DNA of 64,000 nt from contig OY997596.1 in the NCBI GenBank assembly GCA_963921825.1, positions 6,577,001 through 6,641,000 of the forward strand, read 5' to 3'. Source of the DNA: Erodium maritimum. Lineage: Eukaryota; Streptophyta; Magnoliopsida; Geraniales; Geraniaceae. Position numbers and translations under genes: made by a program. Under the pieces are notes generated by a model. The model saw only the letters and a program-made list of their open reading frames with translations. It ran no database searches and had not been told where the DNA came from. Position 1 is the first letter of the stretch. Every line of letters begins with the position of its first letter. This document shows positions 1 through 10,833 of this stretch, piece after piece.

Positions 1-147
1 ATTGATTTCGTAATCAATCAACCCCCACCCCCCCTGAATTTCGGTGGCCATCCGATCTAGTTAATCAATGGCCCATATTAGTTCTACATTCTGACCCGAA
101 ATAAGGTTTGTACTTGATTGTTCCCCTATATATATATATATATATAT

Positions 148-498
148 AGGATTGTTATCAGGTAAAAACCACCCCTTATTGTGCAAACTACGAACTCACC
201 AGGTGCTGACACGTGGACGCGCGCGCTGCTAATGCGCGCGCACAGTGCTGACACGTGGCGCGCACGGTGCTAATAGTTTGGGCGCACAGTGCTAATAGGT
301 TGGCCTATTAGCACTGTGCGCGCCAAACTATTAGCACCGTGCGCGCGCGTGGTCAACACGCTCACGCGCGCGTGCAGAGGCGCGCGCATCTGCCACGTGT
401 CAGCATCGCGCGCGCTCTACTGACGTCACTTTGACTGCATCCTGTGGCTTAGATTGGTTCGTAGTTTGCACAATAAGGAGGGTTTTTACTGGATAGCC

Positions 499-503
<5 letters not shown>
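148..503. mobile_element. Foldback MITE-like element in a TA microsatellite
   Basis: Inverted arms of about 45 bp lie at about 148-195 and 457-503; both contain the 19-mer TTATTGTGCAAACTACGAA on opposite strands. The interior is a GC-rich near-palindrome with its turn at about 302, so almost the whole element can fold back on itself. Both sides are flanked by (TA)n runs (127-147 and 504-532), which suggests insertion into a TA microsatellite. No ORF is present. The transposon superfamily is not certain. Confidence 0.75.
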
Positions 504-532
<29 letters not shown>

Positions 533-535
<3 letters not shown>

Positions 536-1251
536 AATGATGGATATATGCATCCGTCGATGAAAAAGCTGGCCGATGGATATATGCATCCGTCGGCCAG
601 CAGAAGTTGACTTACATTGACCAAAACCCCAAAACCCGTCATTTTTCCCGACTATCGTAATATTGATAATTGAACGATATAAGTACTTAGCATGCCTCAT
701 ATACAACATAAGATCGTATAGTACTCATACATATCACATACAAAAAATGAACGAGACAACGTCATACGTTATACTACCGTAAGACTAAATATGTTCATGC
801 ACATAGTGGAATTGACGATTTCAATCAATACGTGTCGGTCTCTCGCATATTATATAATCAAGACCGCTCATCTCGTATGTACTATCCAAACTAGTATACG
901 CATGTAAAAAAAACTATCATCGAACGGTTAATTCATCTTGAATATTGTGGTCAATTTTTTTTGTAAAATAGTCAACCCACTTGGGTGACGGATAGAGCCC
1001 ACTTGGGTGCCGGATAGAGCATGCGTGGCTAAAGTTTTCTCACTTGGGTGACGGATAGTAGTTACCTTATCTCACTTGGGTGACGGATCCAGCTATGCGT
1101 CGGCCAGGTGGTCCACTTGGGTGACGGATGCAAGATCCGTGACCTTAGTTTCACCACTTGGCTGACGGATTGCTGTATCTGTCACCTAAGTGCCAAAACT
1201 TAGGTCACGGATCCATTTTATCCGTCTCCTAAGTCGATTTTTGCAGCAGTG
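533..1251. mobile_element. CACTA-type remnant with subterminal repeats
   Basis: Copies of CACTTGGGTGACGGAT, exact or slightly varied, recur at about 980-1170. Inverted GGATNNATCCGT-type motifs continue to a terminus reading GCAGCAGTG at 1243-1251, the complement of a CACTG end. The part at about 600-960 resembles the internal upstream blocks of the complete CACTA element at 34.1-34.7 and 39.1-39.6 kb, including ATCGAACGGTT and a following GTGGTCAAT-like run. No left TIR or TSD was found, so this is a deleted derivative. Confidence 0.6.
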
Positions 1252-1954
1252 TGAGCTCCCTTCTTTTTACCACAAAACGTACATGTATCTTTGGGGTTAC
1301 GTACATATAGTTTTTAAGGGTATTATTGATATTTAAAAAAAATTGAAGGCCATGTGCTTCACACATAATTATTTTTCATCCAAATTTGGATGAAAAAGTA
1401 ACGGTTAAGCACTAAATTGAAAATAAATGTTTGTCATGGTATTATATTGCAAAAAAAAATAGTCTCGGATATTATATTGTAAATAAATGTATGTCAGAGT
1501 ATTATATTTCAAAAAAACAGTGTCATGTATTATATTGCAAATAAATGTTTGTCAGAGTATTATGTTGAAATTTTCCCTAAAAAAATATCTTGAAATATTT
1601 ATTTTTGCAATTTAATTTTTAATGATTGTACAAAAATATCTCATTTTTTGTGACGCCTTATGTAAACTTATTTCAAAATGACGATATTATCGTTTTATAA
1701 TTAATAAGTACAAAAAATCTAGAATTCTCGTGTCTATTAAATTGCACGTTCAGACAAGAACAAATTGATGGAGATGAAAGAAAATTTTGGATTTATTTAT
1801 TTATTATTCTTTTAAAGGTAGAATCGTCATTTTGAAACAAATTGACATGCAACGCAGAAAAATGGCAATCCTATAATATTTTTTGAGAATTATCGAAGAA
1901 TAGACAAAATCTGAGTACCTCAGAATACTTTTTAGAGTAACTATCGCGAACTAT
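1252..1954. other. AT-rich non-coding stretch with short tandem-like repeats
   Basis: No convincing ORF is present. Between about 1430 and 1575 a unit of about 30 bp containing GTATTATATTGCAAATAAATG recurs about five times in degenerate form. Nothing else was recognised. Confidence 0.4.
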
Positions 1955-3312
1955 AATTACATTTATCTATGTTTGTGCGAAGATGCTCTCCCTGCGGCTA
2001 GGGTTTGATGTGCTGCCGCCGCCAGGGAGATGGGGTGCTCATCTTCACCATTCATCAAGGCCTTCCATTGGCTATGGCGTGCGGGGCTTATGGGGGGAAG
2101 CATGCAAGAGTGCTTCGAGACAGGTTCATATGCGAAGAGGTTAGTTTCACCAAACTTGGCTTTGGTATTGAAAGAGAAAACAGGTTTAGATTCTGCGCAG
2201 AGGCAAGGGCGTCTCGAGCGGGACAAGAACAAGCTTGATTTCGTCGCAACTCTTCCTTCTCTCTCTAAGTGGCGGTTAGGGTTTTGCGAATCGTGGACGG
2301 CGGCGGCGGCGAGGTTCTCGGCGAACTCCAATCACACACAATACGGGAGGACAGTGAAGGCCAATGGGTCTTGGCCGATGCCGTCTCTGTCTCCTGAGCA
2401 GGTCTTTCCTCGATCCGGCTCGCCGATGGCGACGGCGAAGGGCGGCCATCCGGGGATGCTGGGGGGATCGGGACAACTACATTCGTTGTCTCGTGAACTC
2501 CCTGGGAGGAAGGTGGCGCGAGGTGAGATGGGGGTCTTGTCGGGAGACGGGTCATCGCCGGTATCATCGGATAGGGCCCCGGTCACAGTGGAGCCACCGG
2601 ATGCGGTGGCGTGGCGGCGAAGCAAAGGGTCGGCGGCAATGGTGCGCGGATCCGCTAGGGTTTCAGACGCGGCACTGGGCCGGGTTCGCAAGGATGAGGG
2701 GCTGGGCCGGGGCCTGCGCGCGGACGTTCGCTTGGCCTGGCAAGCTGCCTGGACATGGGCTCCGTGTGATCATCGAGCTGGATAGGCAAGCCGGGCTCGG
2801 ATGGGGAGTCACATGTAGCGGCGGGGGGCTTCAGGCACCCTCGCCTCCGGAAATGAGTCCGGAAGGGGCCAGGGAGGGTTTGGTCGACTGTACCTTCTCC
2901 CTGGTGTATAGGTGGCAAGGGTACCACCAACAGTTGATGAGTCACTTCTCTACCACTTCGGAGTCAGCAATCCCGCGATCAGGAGCCCTACCATTATCAT
3001 TCAAGGGAGGACGACGCACGCTGACTTACCGGGGGAGTGATTGGTCCACCACTGCTTGTTTATCCTCTGATCTGCTCGATCAGTATCTTATGGTTGTAGT
3101 ATACTGTATCGGTGTCCTTGGACACTACCGCAGTCCCACCCTTCCGACCGCCCCTATGTTAAAGAGCAAAATTTACTTTTCTGCTTATGTCTTTCATGTA
3201 TTGTTAGTTTGGTTCCTTTGTACGATGTCTCGGGCTCCGGAAGGCACCAAAATGCTTTTATATTAATAATATTATCATCGTTTATCTCAAAAAAAAAAAT
3301 TACATTTATCTA
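1955..3312 (+). mobile_element. Poly(A) retroposon (LINE-mobilised) with 15-bp TSD
   Basis: The element body is 1970-3297 on the plus strand and ends in an A-run (3289-3298). Identical 15-mers AATTACATTTATCTA lie at 1955-1969 and 3298-3312, as expected for target-primed reverse transcription. The body is GC-rich (about 2000-2900) and open reading frames cover it (2030-2785 and 2364-3266), but they overlap in several frames and match no family I know. No reverse transcriptase motif is visible. It is likely a non-autonomous or internally deleted LINE derivative. Confidence 0.75.
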
Positions 3313-3994
3313 GCATAGAAGTGGAATTTATTAATATGGAGAATAACGTGAAACAATATAACGAGAGAAATTATATAAAAAAAAAAAGGATGAGAAACAG
3401 TCCCGTATAGTACGTTCGAGATGTGAGACCTATAATTAAATTGTCCGACTATTTCAGATAACAATTGAATGTTAGATCTTTTTGACGATAACCATGGATC
3501 GTAATACAATTCACTTTTTTGACTCGACCTAAAAATACTGTGGTGTATGATAATAAAATGATTTGAAAAGAGAAGCGTGGCCGTATGTGAAATCAGAAGA
3601 AGTGGCAGTATCTTTCAACCAACATCTTCAAGTTTCCACTATCTGCATAAACAAATACCGACATTTTTGATTAAGCTAATATATAATTACATTATTGGCC
3701 TCACGTGTGGAGGATTTGATTAGTCTGTCGCTGATCTCGGTCGATTTCAAACCCATTGAGTATCTCAACCACTCCCGCCCAATGTCCGTACGACCTCTAT
3801 GTGAACAATGTTCAGCTGAACATGACTTGCTTTTGATAACCTTTGAACGCCACCAATGAACCCAATGCTGTTTGTGGATTATTCATATTTGGCTCTTTTG
3901 AATCCTTTTCATGTAGATCAACATAAAATATAGAGGAAATTTTGAGGATCCATCCTTTTTCGTGTACATCTACATAGACAGTTTTGTAAAACGC
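3313..3994. other. Unassigned intergenic sequence
   Basis: AT-rich, with no supported gene, RNA or repeat structure. Small ORFs here lack recognisable domains. Confidence 0.4.
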
Positions 3995-4294
3995 TAAGAG
4001 CATCCACAGTCATCTCGTCGGCTGTCGGCGAGATGGCGCCGGCGAGATGACTTAAAATATTAAAATTTAATGACCTCGCCGGCGAGGAGGCAGCGACGTC
4101 TGCAGTGGGCAAGGAGCAGCCGGCGAGGAGGAAAAATCATTAAAAAAATGAAAAAAAATTGCAACATAACCCACAACTTTTTTAAATTTATACATATACC
4201 ACACATACGATAATTAAAACAAACTTTAACGATAATTATACATATAATTAGCACGCTAGTACATACTTAAAAGAAATCTAATTTTAGGACACGA

Positions 4295-4684
4295 TCACGA
4301 TCTACAGCTCGTGGGCAGGAATTTCACCTGGTCTCGAACGATCTCCCACCGACCCATCTTCATGAAATGGTTGCCATGGGCACTGTAGTGGGCAGCGGCT
4401 GCTTGAGAGCGAACGTGAGTCTCGGAAGTTCCCGGCGGGGCGTTATGAACTGCTGCACGGTAGTACAATTCATACCGGTAGATTCTCCGGGAGAGTTCCT
4501 GCCAGTGGTCTCGACACTGTTTCTGGGTTCTCGGCGGGGAATTGGCCGGAGCATTGTGGACAAAATTGACATACACTTCCGGCCAATACCGATGATTTGG
4601 GCCCGGCCGGGCGTCCTGCAGCCAACATAGGACCAACACTATCTCCTCCTCGTTGGTCCACGGATATGAGGCTACGCCGGCCAT
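4295..4684 (-). CDS. SANT/Myb-like DNA-binding protein of PIF/Harbinger type
   Basis: The ORF is 129 residues from the ATG at 4684; a longer upstream reading (to 4861) adds only low-quality sequence, and the chosen start begins MAGVASYPWTNEEE. Residues 8-75 form a SANT/Myb-like domain: a WTNEEE start, a CWLQDAR helix, and KQCRDHW in the third helix. The tail has GNHFMKMGRWEIVRDQVKF, matching the conserved C-terminal part of PIF ORF1 proteins. In this superfamily the SANT protein binds transposon ends or assists nuclear import of the DDE transposase. It lies downstream of a second SANT gene on the same strand, suggesting duplication inside the element. The ORF is short compared with usual ORF1 proteins but has no internal stop. 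Confidence 0.65.
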   Translation of the reverse strand: MAGVASYPWTNEEEIVLVLCWLQDARPGPNHRYWPEVYVNFVHNAPANSPPRTQKQCRDHWQELSRRIYRYELYYRAAVHNAPPGTSETHVRSQAAAAHYSAHGNHFMKMGRWEIVRDQVKFLPTSCRS

Positions 4685-5823
4685 TGGTGCTTCGAAGAAA
4701 GTAAGAAAAAATTGAAGAACAAAAGTATTGGAGGTAGAGAGAGTTTTGGAGAAGAGATGTGAAGAATGAAGGAGGAGAAGGGTGCCATTTATAGGCCAAA
4801 ACCGCCGGCCACTAGGGGGCATATTGGTCATTTTGTGGTGGTGGTGGCAATAATGGCACATATCCCAATAATGGAGGCCTCATAATGTAAAAAAAAAAAA
4901 AAAAAAATCTTTTTTGACCAAATTCAAACAACCCATTAAAGTAAACAAATTACCAAAACATGAAAATTAAAAACCATTCATTAAATAGGCATCTTGAATT
5001 ACAACAAAAAAAAACAAGTACGGTAAGCTGGAAAAAAAAAACAAGTCACTAGGCCATCAGATTGCGCAAAATATTAAGCTGCGTCATGTGGGCCTATAGC
5101 TGCTCGGGGTTCATGCCCGAAGTGTCGGCTTTTTCAGCTTCGACCCACTGCTGGTATGCCATCAGCTTCAGCTGCGCAGCCTTCTCAATGGTCCTGGCTT
5201 GGCTTGCTTCTTTGGCCGCTATATGGGCCCTCTCGACACGATCGGCAACCGCTTCCTTAGACGATGATGCTGAGCCCTTACCTCTGAGCCTTGCAGCCTT
5301 GGCGGCCTTGTAGCCCATAGGCCTCTTGTACTGGGGTTGACCCTCCGTATTAGCACCGGTCGTTTGCTGACTGTCCTCACAACCCGGCGTGTCTTCACGA
5401 GGGCGCTTGCCAGAGTCGGTGGAATCTTCGACATCGAACTCCGTAACCGGTGTCGGTATAACGGGCTCCTCAACAGCAAAGTAATGAGAAGTCCACTTGT
5501 GTTCCCCTTTCACAAGATCCCACCAGTGTTTCCATGTGAATGGATGACCACATGCCTTTATGTATTGCTCCTCGGTCAACTGCATGATTTGGGCATCGTT
5601 CCGGCCGCTCCTGTAGTCCCTGTTGGTCTTCACAAACAGCCCATTGAAGAACGACACTTTGGGATTTGTCCCCTGCCAATGGTCTTTGCACTGCTTGACC
5701 GACCTCACCGGATCATCCGGGCCCCGAGTGGCTTCCATTTCCTCACCGATGGCCCCCCAGTACTTCAAATTATGCTTCTGGTTGCCATGCACTGAGTCGT
5801 ACGAGTGGTGCATCCAGGCTTTA

Positions 5824-8405
5824 TGTCACGCCCCAAATCCGATTATCGCCCGGACTCGAGGCATCACGGGTAATAGAAGACGAATAAACAATAAAACAAT
5901 ATTTAAACCTTGAAAACCTCCAAACAAAGTACCTCAAACCATAAAATTTCAATACTATAGCTCGAATCCATCAAAACGTAGTTCAAAACATGAAATAACC
6001 CTCAGGGGGTGTAATAATAAGTCTTACAAAAACTGTTCTTAAACCAAAGGGTATAAACATGAAGTCTCTACGGGACCCACACCGAGAAGCTCCCAAGCCT
6101 CTACTCCTCAATCAAGCCTGTAGACACAACAAAGAACTTGCAGGGGTGAGCTTACGCTCAGTAGGGAAAACACGTAACCAGGTGGATCTTCAAATCAACA
6201 GATCAAAGATAAAGTCAACCACAAATATGTTAACAAACACAGGTAATAGAGAAGTCAACCAATGCCGTGGTACATGAAGTCTCCACCCTCCGATCCACAT
6301 AACGTGTCCTCTCGGATTTTCCCTCAAATCCAGAGGAGACGCATATCATTGAGGCGACCGGAAACAACCCTTCGGGGGCGCTTATCATCGGACTTCTCAG
6401 AAACCTCTCCAAGGGATTTTATGTCCTCGGGAACCAAGTGCATTACTCCCATGGAGAGTATACACTTGGACAATTTAATAACAAGCAGTTAATAATTGAA
6501 TAACGCACTCACCCGAAACACGACATAATACAAGCTCAACAACCACCAATTCAATACCACGCATGACTCACACATCACCAATTCACCGCAACAAACAGTA
6601 CACGAATCACGCAAACATAGTACACCAATCACACAATTCCAACTTACCGTTCACTTACCAGTTTCGGACCACCGGGGCATCGATCACCTGATTGCACCGC
6701 ACGGTACAACCAGTCATACTCGATGCTCCAAACAAGCATTCAAGTAAGTCAAGTAATCAATCAAATACAACCAACAAGCAAGTACGAATACAATCAACCA
6801 AATATAAGAGCCTTCAAAGAGCACGCATACATGCAATTCTACTAGTTCGTTAGACTCTTTAGCCTATCCACTAAGCAATCAACAACCAAGCATGTGATCC
6901 TAACAAGCAACTAATCCGAGGGCTTTGCCAAGACTCCTCTACCAGACAATCATATCCCAAGTATTTAAAAGCGAGCTACACTAGTGATTGGCATCCTAAT
7001 CGGTCACCACTAGACACTTCCGGTTATTAGAAAATGAAAGACGATTAAGCTAGTTATTCGCATCCTATAAGCATATCTAGGACCTTTTCCATTTTATTAA
7101 CCTAGCATGCATGCTAAGCATGGTAAACGAGAGGTTAAGGCTTTCCCTACCTCAAGGTCCTCCTCTTCAACGCTTTGATGACGTCCGGTGATCACCACTT
7201 TGCTCCTTCCTCGGTTCCCGGCGTGATTCTTGCTCCTCTAGCTGGATCCACAACGTCTTGGACACAAAGAAACGCTAATTAGGCTCCACTTAGACAGTAA
7301 GAAAGACTCCCAAACCCTTCCAAAGTTCATCTCAAAACCAAGATGCCAAAATCCTCAAGAACCCTCAAGAAACCCTCACCCTGGTGGGTCACGGAGCTGG
7401 TCACGGATCCGTGACGCTAACCCTCACGGTTACCGTCACGGAGCTGTGACGAGTGCCGTCACGGACTCCCTCACGGAGCCGTGACGTCGCCCGTCACGGG
7501 ATCCGTCACGGATCCGTGGCGCACCAGGGCAGTTTCGCCCTTCTTCAACCTCCAGCTCCAAAACTCCGAAAAACCACTCTTAAACCCAGAAATTTACTCC
7601 TTACAACTCCCAAAACAGTCCAAATCCTTCAATACTCCTTTACCCATGGTAGGAATCAACACACAAACGAGTTTCCAAGGATTCATCAAATCAAACCCAC
7701 CTCAAAATCTCCAACAACTATTGATTTCTCAACCAAAATCCAACAAGGTTCATCATCAACACCATCTCTCACCATCTCTACTCAAACCCAACATCATCTA
7801 GCACTTTTCACCCAAAACCCAAGAAAATAGATGAAGAGAAATGAGGATTAGAGAGTTCCATTACCTCTAGAGTGATGAGATGAAGAGGATGCTAGTGATT
7901 TTGAGGGTGGATGGTTAGAGGAAGACCCCAAATGACTCCTTCTTCTTTGATTTTCCTTCAAACCTCCATGGGAGCTCTCCTTCCTTGCTTCCCCTCTAAG
8001 TTTCGGCTACAACAAGAGCAAAGTGCCTTGATTTTGCTTCTCTAATCCAATATAAAACCTAGATGAAGGAAAGACCTAAAAGCCCTTGAGCTAGATTCCT
8101 TTGTAATGGCTTTTGGGAGGGTAAAAGGGACAATGACTATCCCTTTTTCTCTCATTCAACCAAAATAAGACAAGTATCCCTCTAGCTCATTTAATTTTCC
8201 AAATTACTTTCCAGCACTTTTAAAAAAGAAGCTTTAGTCGATATAAAGTCTCGTTTTGACCAAAATTGACTTTATCCGATATTATACTCAAACGAAAGGG
8301 TTTTCTCCCCTGAAGCCAACCGTGATAGTGGCTAATCCGTTTGAGTTCCGGAAAAGTCCCGAGTGACTTCCGGAGTCACCGGTTCGACCGGAAGCGGGTC
8401 TTACA
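5824..8405 (-). mobile_element. Solo LTR, Tekay-like Ty3/gypsy
   Basis: The sequence starts TGTCACGCCCC and ends GGTCTTACA, with a perfect 5-bp TSD CTTTA (5819-5823 and 8406-8410). It is 2,582 bp with no gag or pol, so this is a solo LTR left by LTR-LTR recombination. The reverse strand reads TGTAAGACCC...GGGGCGTGACA, the usual orientation of plant chromovirus (Tekay-type) LTRs; the lineage is an inference from these termini and the length. Part of it (about 5830-7200) is related in reverse orientation to the LTR-like sequence at 62.5-64 kb. Confidence 0.85.
7385..7525. repeat. Cluster of palindromic TCACGG/CCGTGA repeats
   Basis: Within the solo LTR, palindromic 16-mers such as GTCACGGATCCGTGAC and close variants recur about six times in 140 bp. 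They may be regulatory sites of the LTR or simple expansion; nothing in the sequence decides. Confidence 0.5.
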
Positions 8406-9127
8406 CTTTAACTAACCTGCAGTCCTCCTCGGCGGTCCATAAGCAACGCTTTGCTTTGGCCTTTGTCGGACGGACGGACGGACGTACTTCGGCGGGCTCG
8501 GAAATGGTTTGAGAAGATTGGACAGTCGGGTTGGGGGAAAATGAAGGCTCCAAAAACTCTTGGGACAACGTTTCATCGGTCACATTCCTATAGTTGAGAA
8601 CCCACTCGTTGAGATCGAAAGAAGACATGGCGAAAGAAATTTGAATTGGACAAAGTGTAGTAGAAGAGAGAATTGTTGTGTCTGTAAAAATGAATTTTGG
8701 GTTAGTATTTATAGGGGTGAAAAGTGAAAAAAAAAAGTTAATGCTGCCAGCGACCAGCCACGTGTCGCCAGCTCCTTCATCGCCAACGGCCGGCGCGCCA
8801 CCCGAGGAGATCAGCCAGCACATCGCCAGCGAGATGTGCTGGCGAGGACGTTAACGGCTACCCATCTCGCCAGCAGCTTCCTCGCCAGCTCCCCGCCGTT
8901 TCCTCGCCGGCGACTTCTCCTCGCCAGCTGCTCCTCGCCGACCACTGTAGATGCTCTAAAGAGAATAAGCGGTAGAGCATAAGAGATTGAGCTGAGATGA
9001 TTAAAAATATATATTAATGACTAATTTGGACAATCAGTTATGTAGCATTGTAGTGTAGTGGAATATAGTGGTCTTTTAAGTAAAAATATAAAAAAGGACA
9101 TCATTTCGATAATTTTACTAATATAAT

Positions 9128-10510
9128 AAAAACACATTAGAAAAATAGATCAAATGAAAAGACAACTTTAAACGCTGCAACAAACTCTCTCTAGCCTCTC
9201 TCTAAAAGTTTTCTCTCGCCTCTCTCTACTTTTCGGCCGAATCCTAACCACTCTTTTGCTTGTCGCCGTCGTCTCTCTCTGGCTCTCGGCTAGGGAAGAC
9301 GACGGTGGCCAATTTCCCCCCCTCGTCCTTGCTAGCGGGCCGTGCTTCCCTTTGATTACTCCCAACCCTCTCCCCCGTTGTTGTGGCGCTAGATCTGGAA
9401 TTTTCTAGATCTAGATCTTGCCACCGACGTTGGTTTCGTCTGGCCGTGTGCAACCTCAAAGATTGCGTATCTCCTTGGTTGTCCGTCGACAGCGAGTGTT
9501 GATGGCTTGCGGGGTCGATCGAGGTGGTGCTCCCCAGAAGAACTTCTAGTTGCTCCGACTGGCTCTTCGTTTCTCCGGCCTCCGTCCCAGTTCTCGGTAA
9601 GGGTTTAAACTTGGTGTCCACAACGCTTCCTCTTACCTCCTCCCTCAAATCGACCACCTAGTTTGTTTGAACTAGGGCTCTCCCCTCAGTGGTTTTCGGT
9701 CCGGTGTTGGCAGTCGACAAGATCTCATCTTCCAAGATTTGAGGGGGTCAGATTTGGAGGTTTCCTCTAGCCTTTCTCCTTCTTCTGGCTTGTTCTCTAC
9801 CCTCGACCTCTACCCTCTTTCTTCCTCTCCTTGCCCGCCTTGTGTAGACGGGACCCAATGGTTGGGGTTGGCCATCATCGGGTATTTTCCTAACGGCCTT
9901 GGGAAATTTTGGGGGCTGAGGTACAGGTTGGAATAAGTGGTGGCTAGTAGTCTGACCCTTCCCATTGAGACCACCGCCGGTCCTTTTCCGGTGGTGTGTC
10001 TTATCATTGGGTATCAGGTTGGATGATTGGGCTGGTGGTGTATGATCAGAGATTGGATTGGGTAAGGCTGCTGCTGGCTGGGTTTATTTTTAAGCCTTTT
10101 TCTTTTTGGTTTTGTGCTTATTGTGAGTTTTTGGGTTCTAGACCTGTTTCCTCTTTTGTGTCTGTGGTTTGTAAGGGGTAAGACTCTATTGTCTTCCCTT
10201 CTTGTACTTCATATTATTAAAATATGGGTTTTAGACCTTTAAGCTCTCTGGTTTTTTTACTTCAGTTTCTTTCTTTTCTGTTTTAGGTATTGATAGGGCT
10301 TGCTCCCTGTGTGAAGATGTTGGGTCTGATCCCTATGGGGAGGTGTTTGGGTTTGCTCCCTGCGTGGAGTCTTTTGGGTTGAGGTCGTGCAGTTTCCGGT
10401 GCTCGGGGTTGTAACTGAGGGTCTCTCGCCCTTGCCCTGTCCTATAGCTTATAGGATGGGTGATTTTCAATAAAACATTTTTGTTTCAAAAAATAAATTA
10501 AAAACACATT
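9128..10510 (+). mobile_element. Poly(A) retroposon with 11-bp TSD
   Basis: The body is about 9139-10498 on the plus strand, flanked by AAAAACACATT (9128-9138 and 10500-10510). It begins with CT-rich sequence and ends in an A-rich tail (AATAAAACATTTTTGTTTC then A6). The 5' half is C/T-rich, the 3' half T/G-rich. It has no protein domain I recognise; the ORFs at 9244-9657 (minus) and 9739-9936 look incidental. Three 26-27 bp tandem units lie at 10296-10375 near the 3' end. It resembles the elements at 1970-3297 and 18938-21197 in layout. Confidence 0.7.
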
Positions 10511-10516
10511 GAAATG

Positions 10517-10668
10517 TCTACATGGATTAACCTGGTGGTGAATACCTCTTCACGTCTCACCTTTTCTTGAGGTTACAGACTCGAATCCCGATGGATACAT
10601 TTGCTTGGGAGTAAGTATGGATGGTGGGTTAGATTATGCCAAAATAGAATTTTCCATAAAAATAAATG
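10517..10668 (+). mobile_element. tRNA-derived SINE
   Basis: A 152-bp insertion with an A-box-like stretch (GGATTAACCTGGTGG) and a B-box-like GACTCGAATCC about 45 bp further on, ending ATAAAAATAAAT. Its TSD is AAAACACATTGAAATG: the left copy is at 10501-10516, and the right copy begins at 10669 but was itself split by the Copia insertion, resuming at 15053. Confidence 0.7.
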
Positions 10669-10672
10669 AAAA

Positions 10673-10822
10673 TGATAACAATAGCGTAAATTGTATTGTA
10701 TTCGATGAATAAAGCCTACAGTGTACATGTATATATAGTGGTGTTGCACCACTAAGGTTTCCTAAACCCGATGTTAACCCTAACGAGCCACATGGGCTGG
10801 TCCTATACAATATATGCTAACC
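10673..10822 (-). repeat. 3' LTR of Copia element
   Basis: 150 bp, starting TGATAACAATAGCG and ending TATGCTAACC. The terminal CA has decayed to CC compared with the partner LTR. Confidence 0.9.
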
Positions 10823-10833
10823 CCCCCTCAAAC

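Larger units (their letters stand above)
5094..8628 (-). pseudogene. SANT/Myb-like PIF ORF1, split by a solo LTR
   Basis: The N-terminal part runs from the ATG at 8628 (MSSFDLNEWVLNYR) through a basic linker to WTAEEDCRLVKV. The frame then meets the LTR insertion at 8405 and resumes at 5823 with SANT-domain sequence (HSYDSVHGNQKHNLKYW, KQCKDHWQGTN) and runs to the stop at 5094. The remaining 240 residues include GHPFTWKHWWDLVKG, a nuclear-localisation-like KRPREDT stretch and an Ala/Lys-rich coiled-coil tail. The two halves join in the SANT domain when the insertion and one TSD copy are ignored. Expected role: DNA-binding partner of a Harbinger transposase. It is inactivated by the insertion. 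A TATA-like TATAAATAC lies upstream on the minus strand near 8705. Confidence 0.8.
3998..8956 (-). mobile_element. PIF/Harbinger element carrying SANT-type genes
   Basis: The ends are inverted (GAGCATCCACAGT at 3998; complement of GAGCATCTACAGT ending at 8956) and flanked by TSD TAA (3995-3997 and 8957-8959), the 3-bp TWA-type duplication typical of PIF/Harbinger. Subterminal regions are rich in CGCCGGCGAG-type motifs. Two minus-strand SANT/Myb-like genes are inside and no DDE transposase is present, so the element depends on a transposase encoded elsewhere. A solo LTR (5824-8405) was inserted later; without it and its TSD the element is about 2.37 kb. Confidence 0.85.

Noticed and set aside
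2030-3266. Long overlapping ORFs as a host gene
   Set aside because: They fall inside a poly(A)/TSD-bounded retroposon, overlap in several frames on both strands and follow GC content, with no domain.
7453-7830. 125-codon plus-strand ORF in the solo LTR
   Set aside because: Thr/Ser/Gln/Pro-rich reading of LTR sequence with no domain; solo LTRs do not normally encode proteins.
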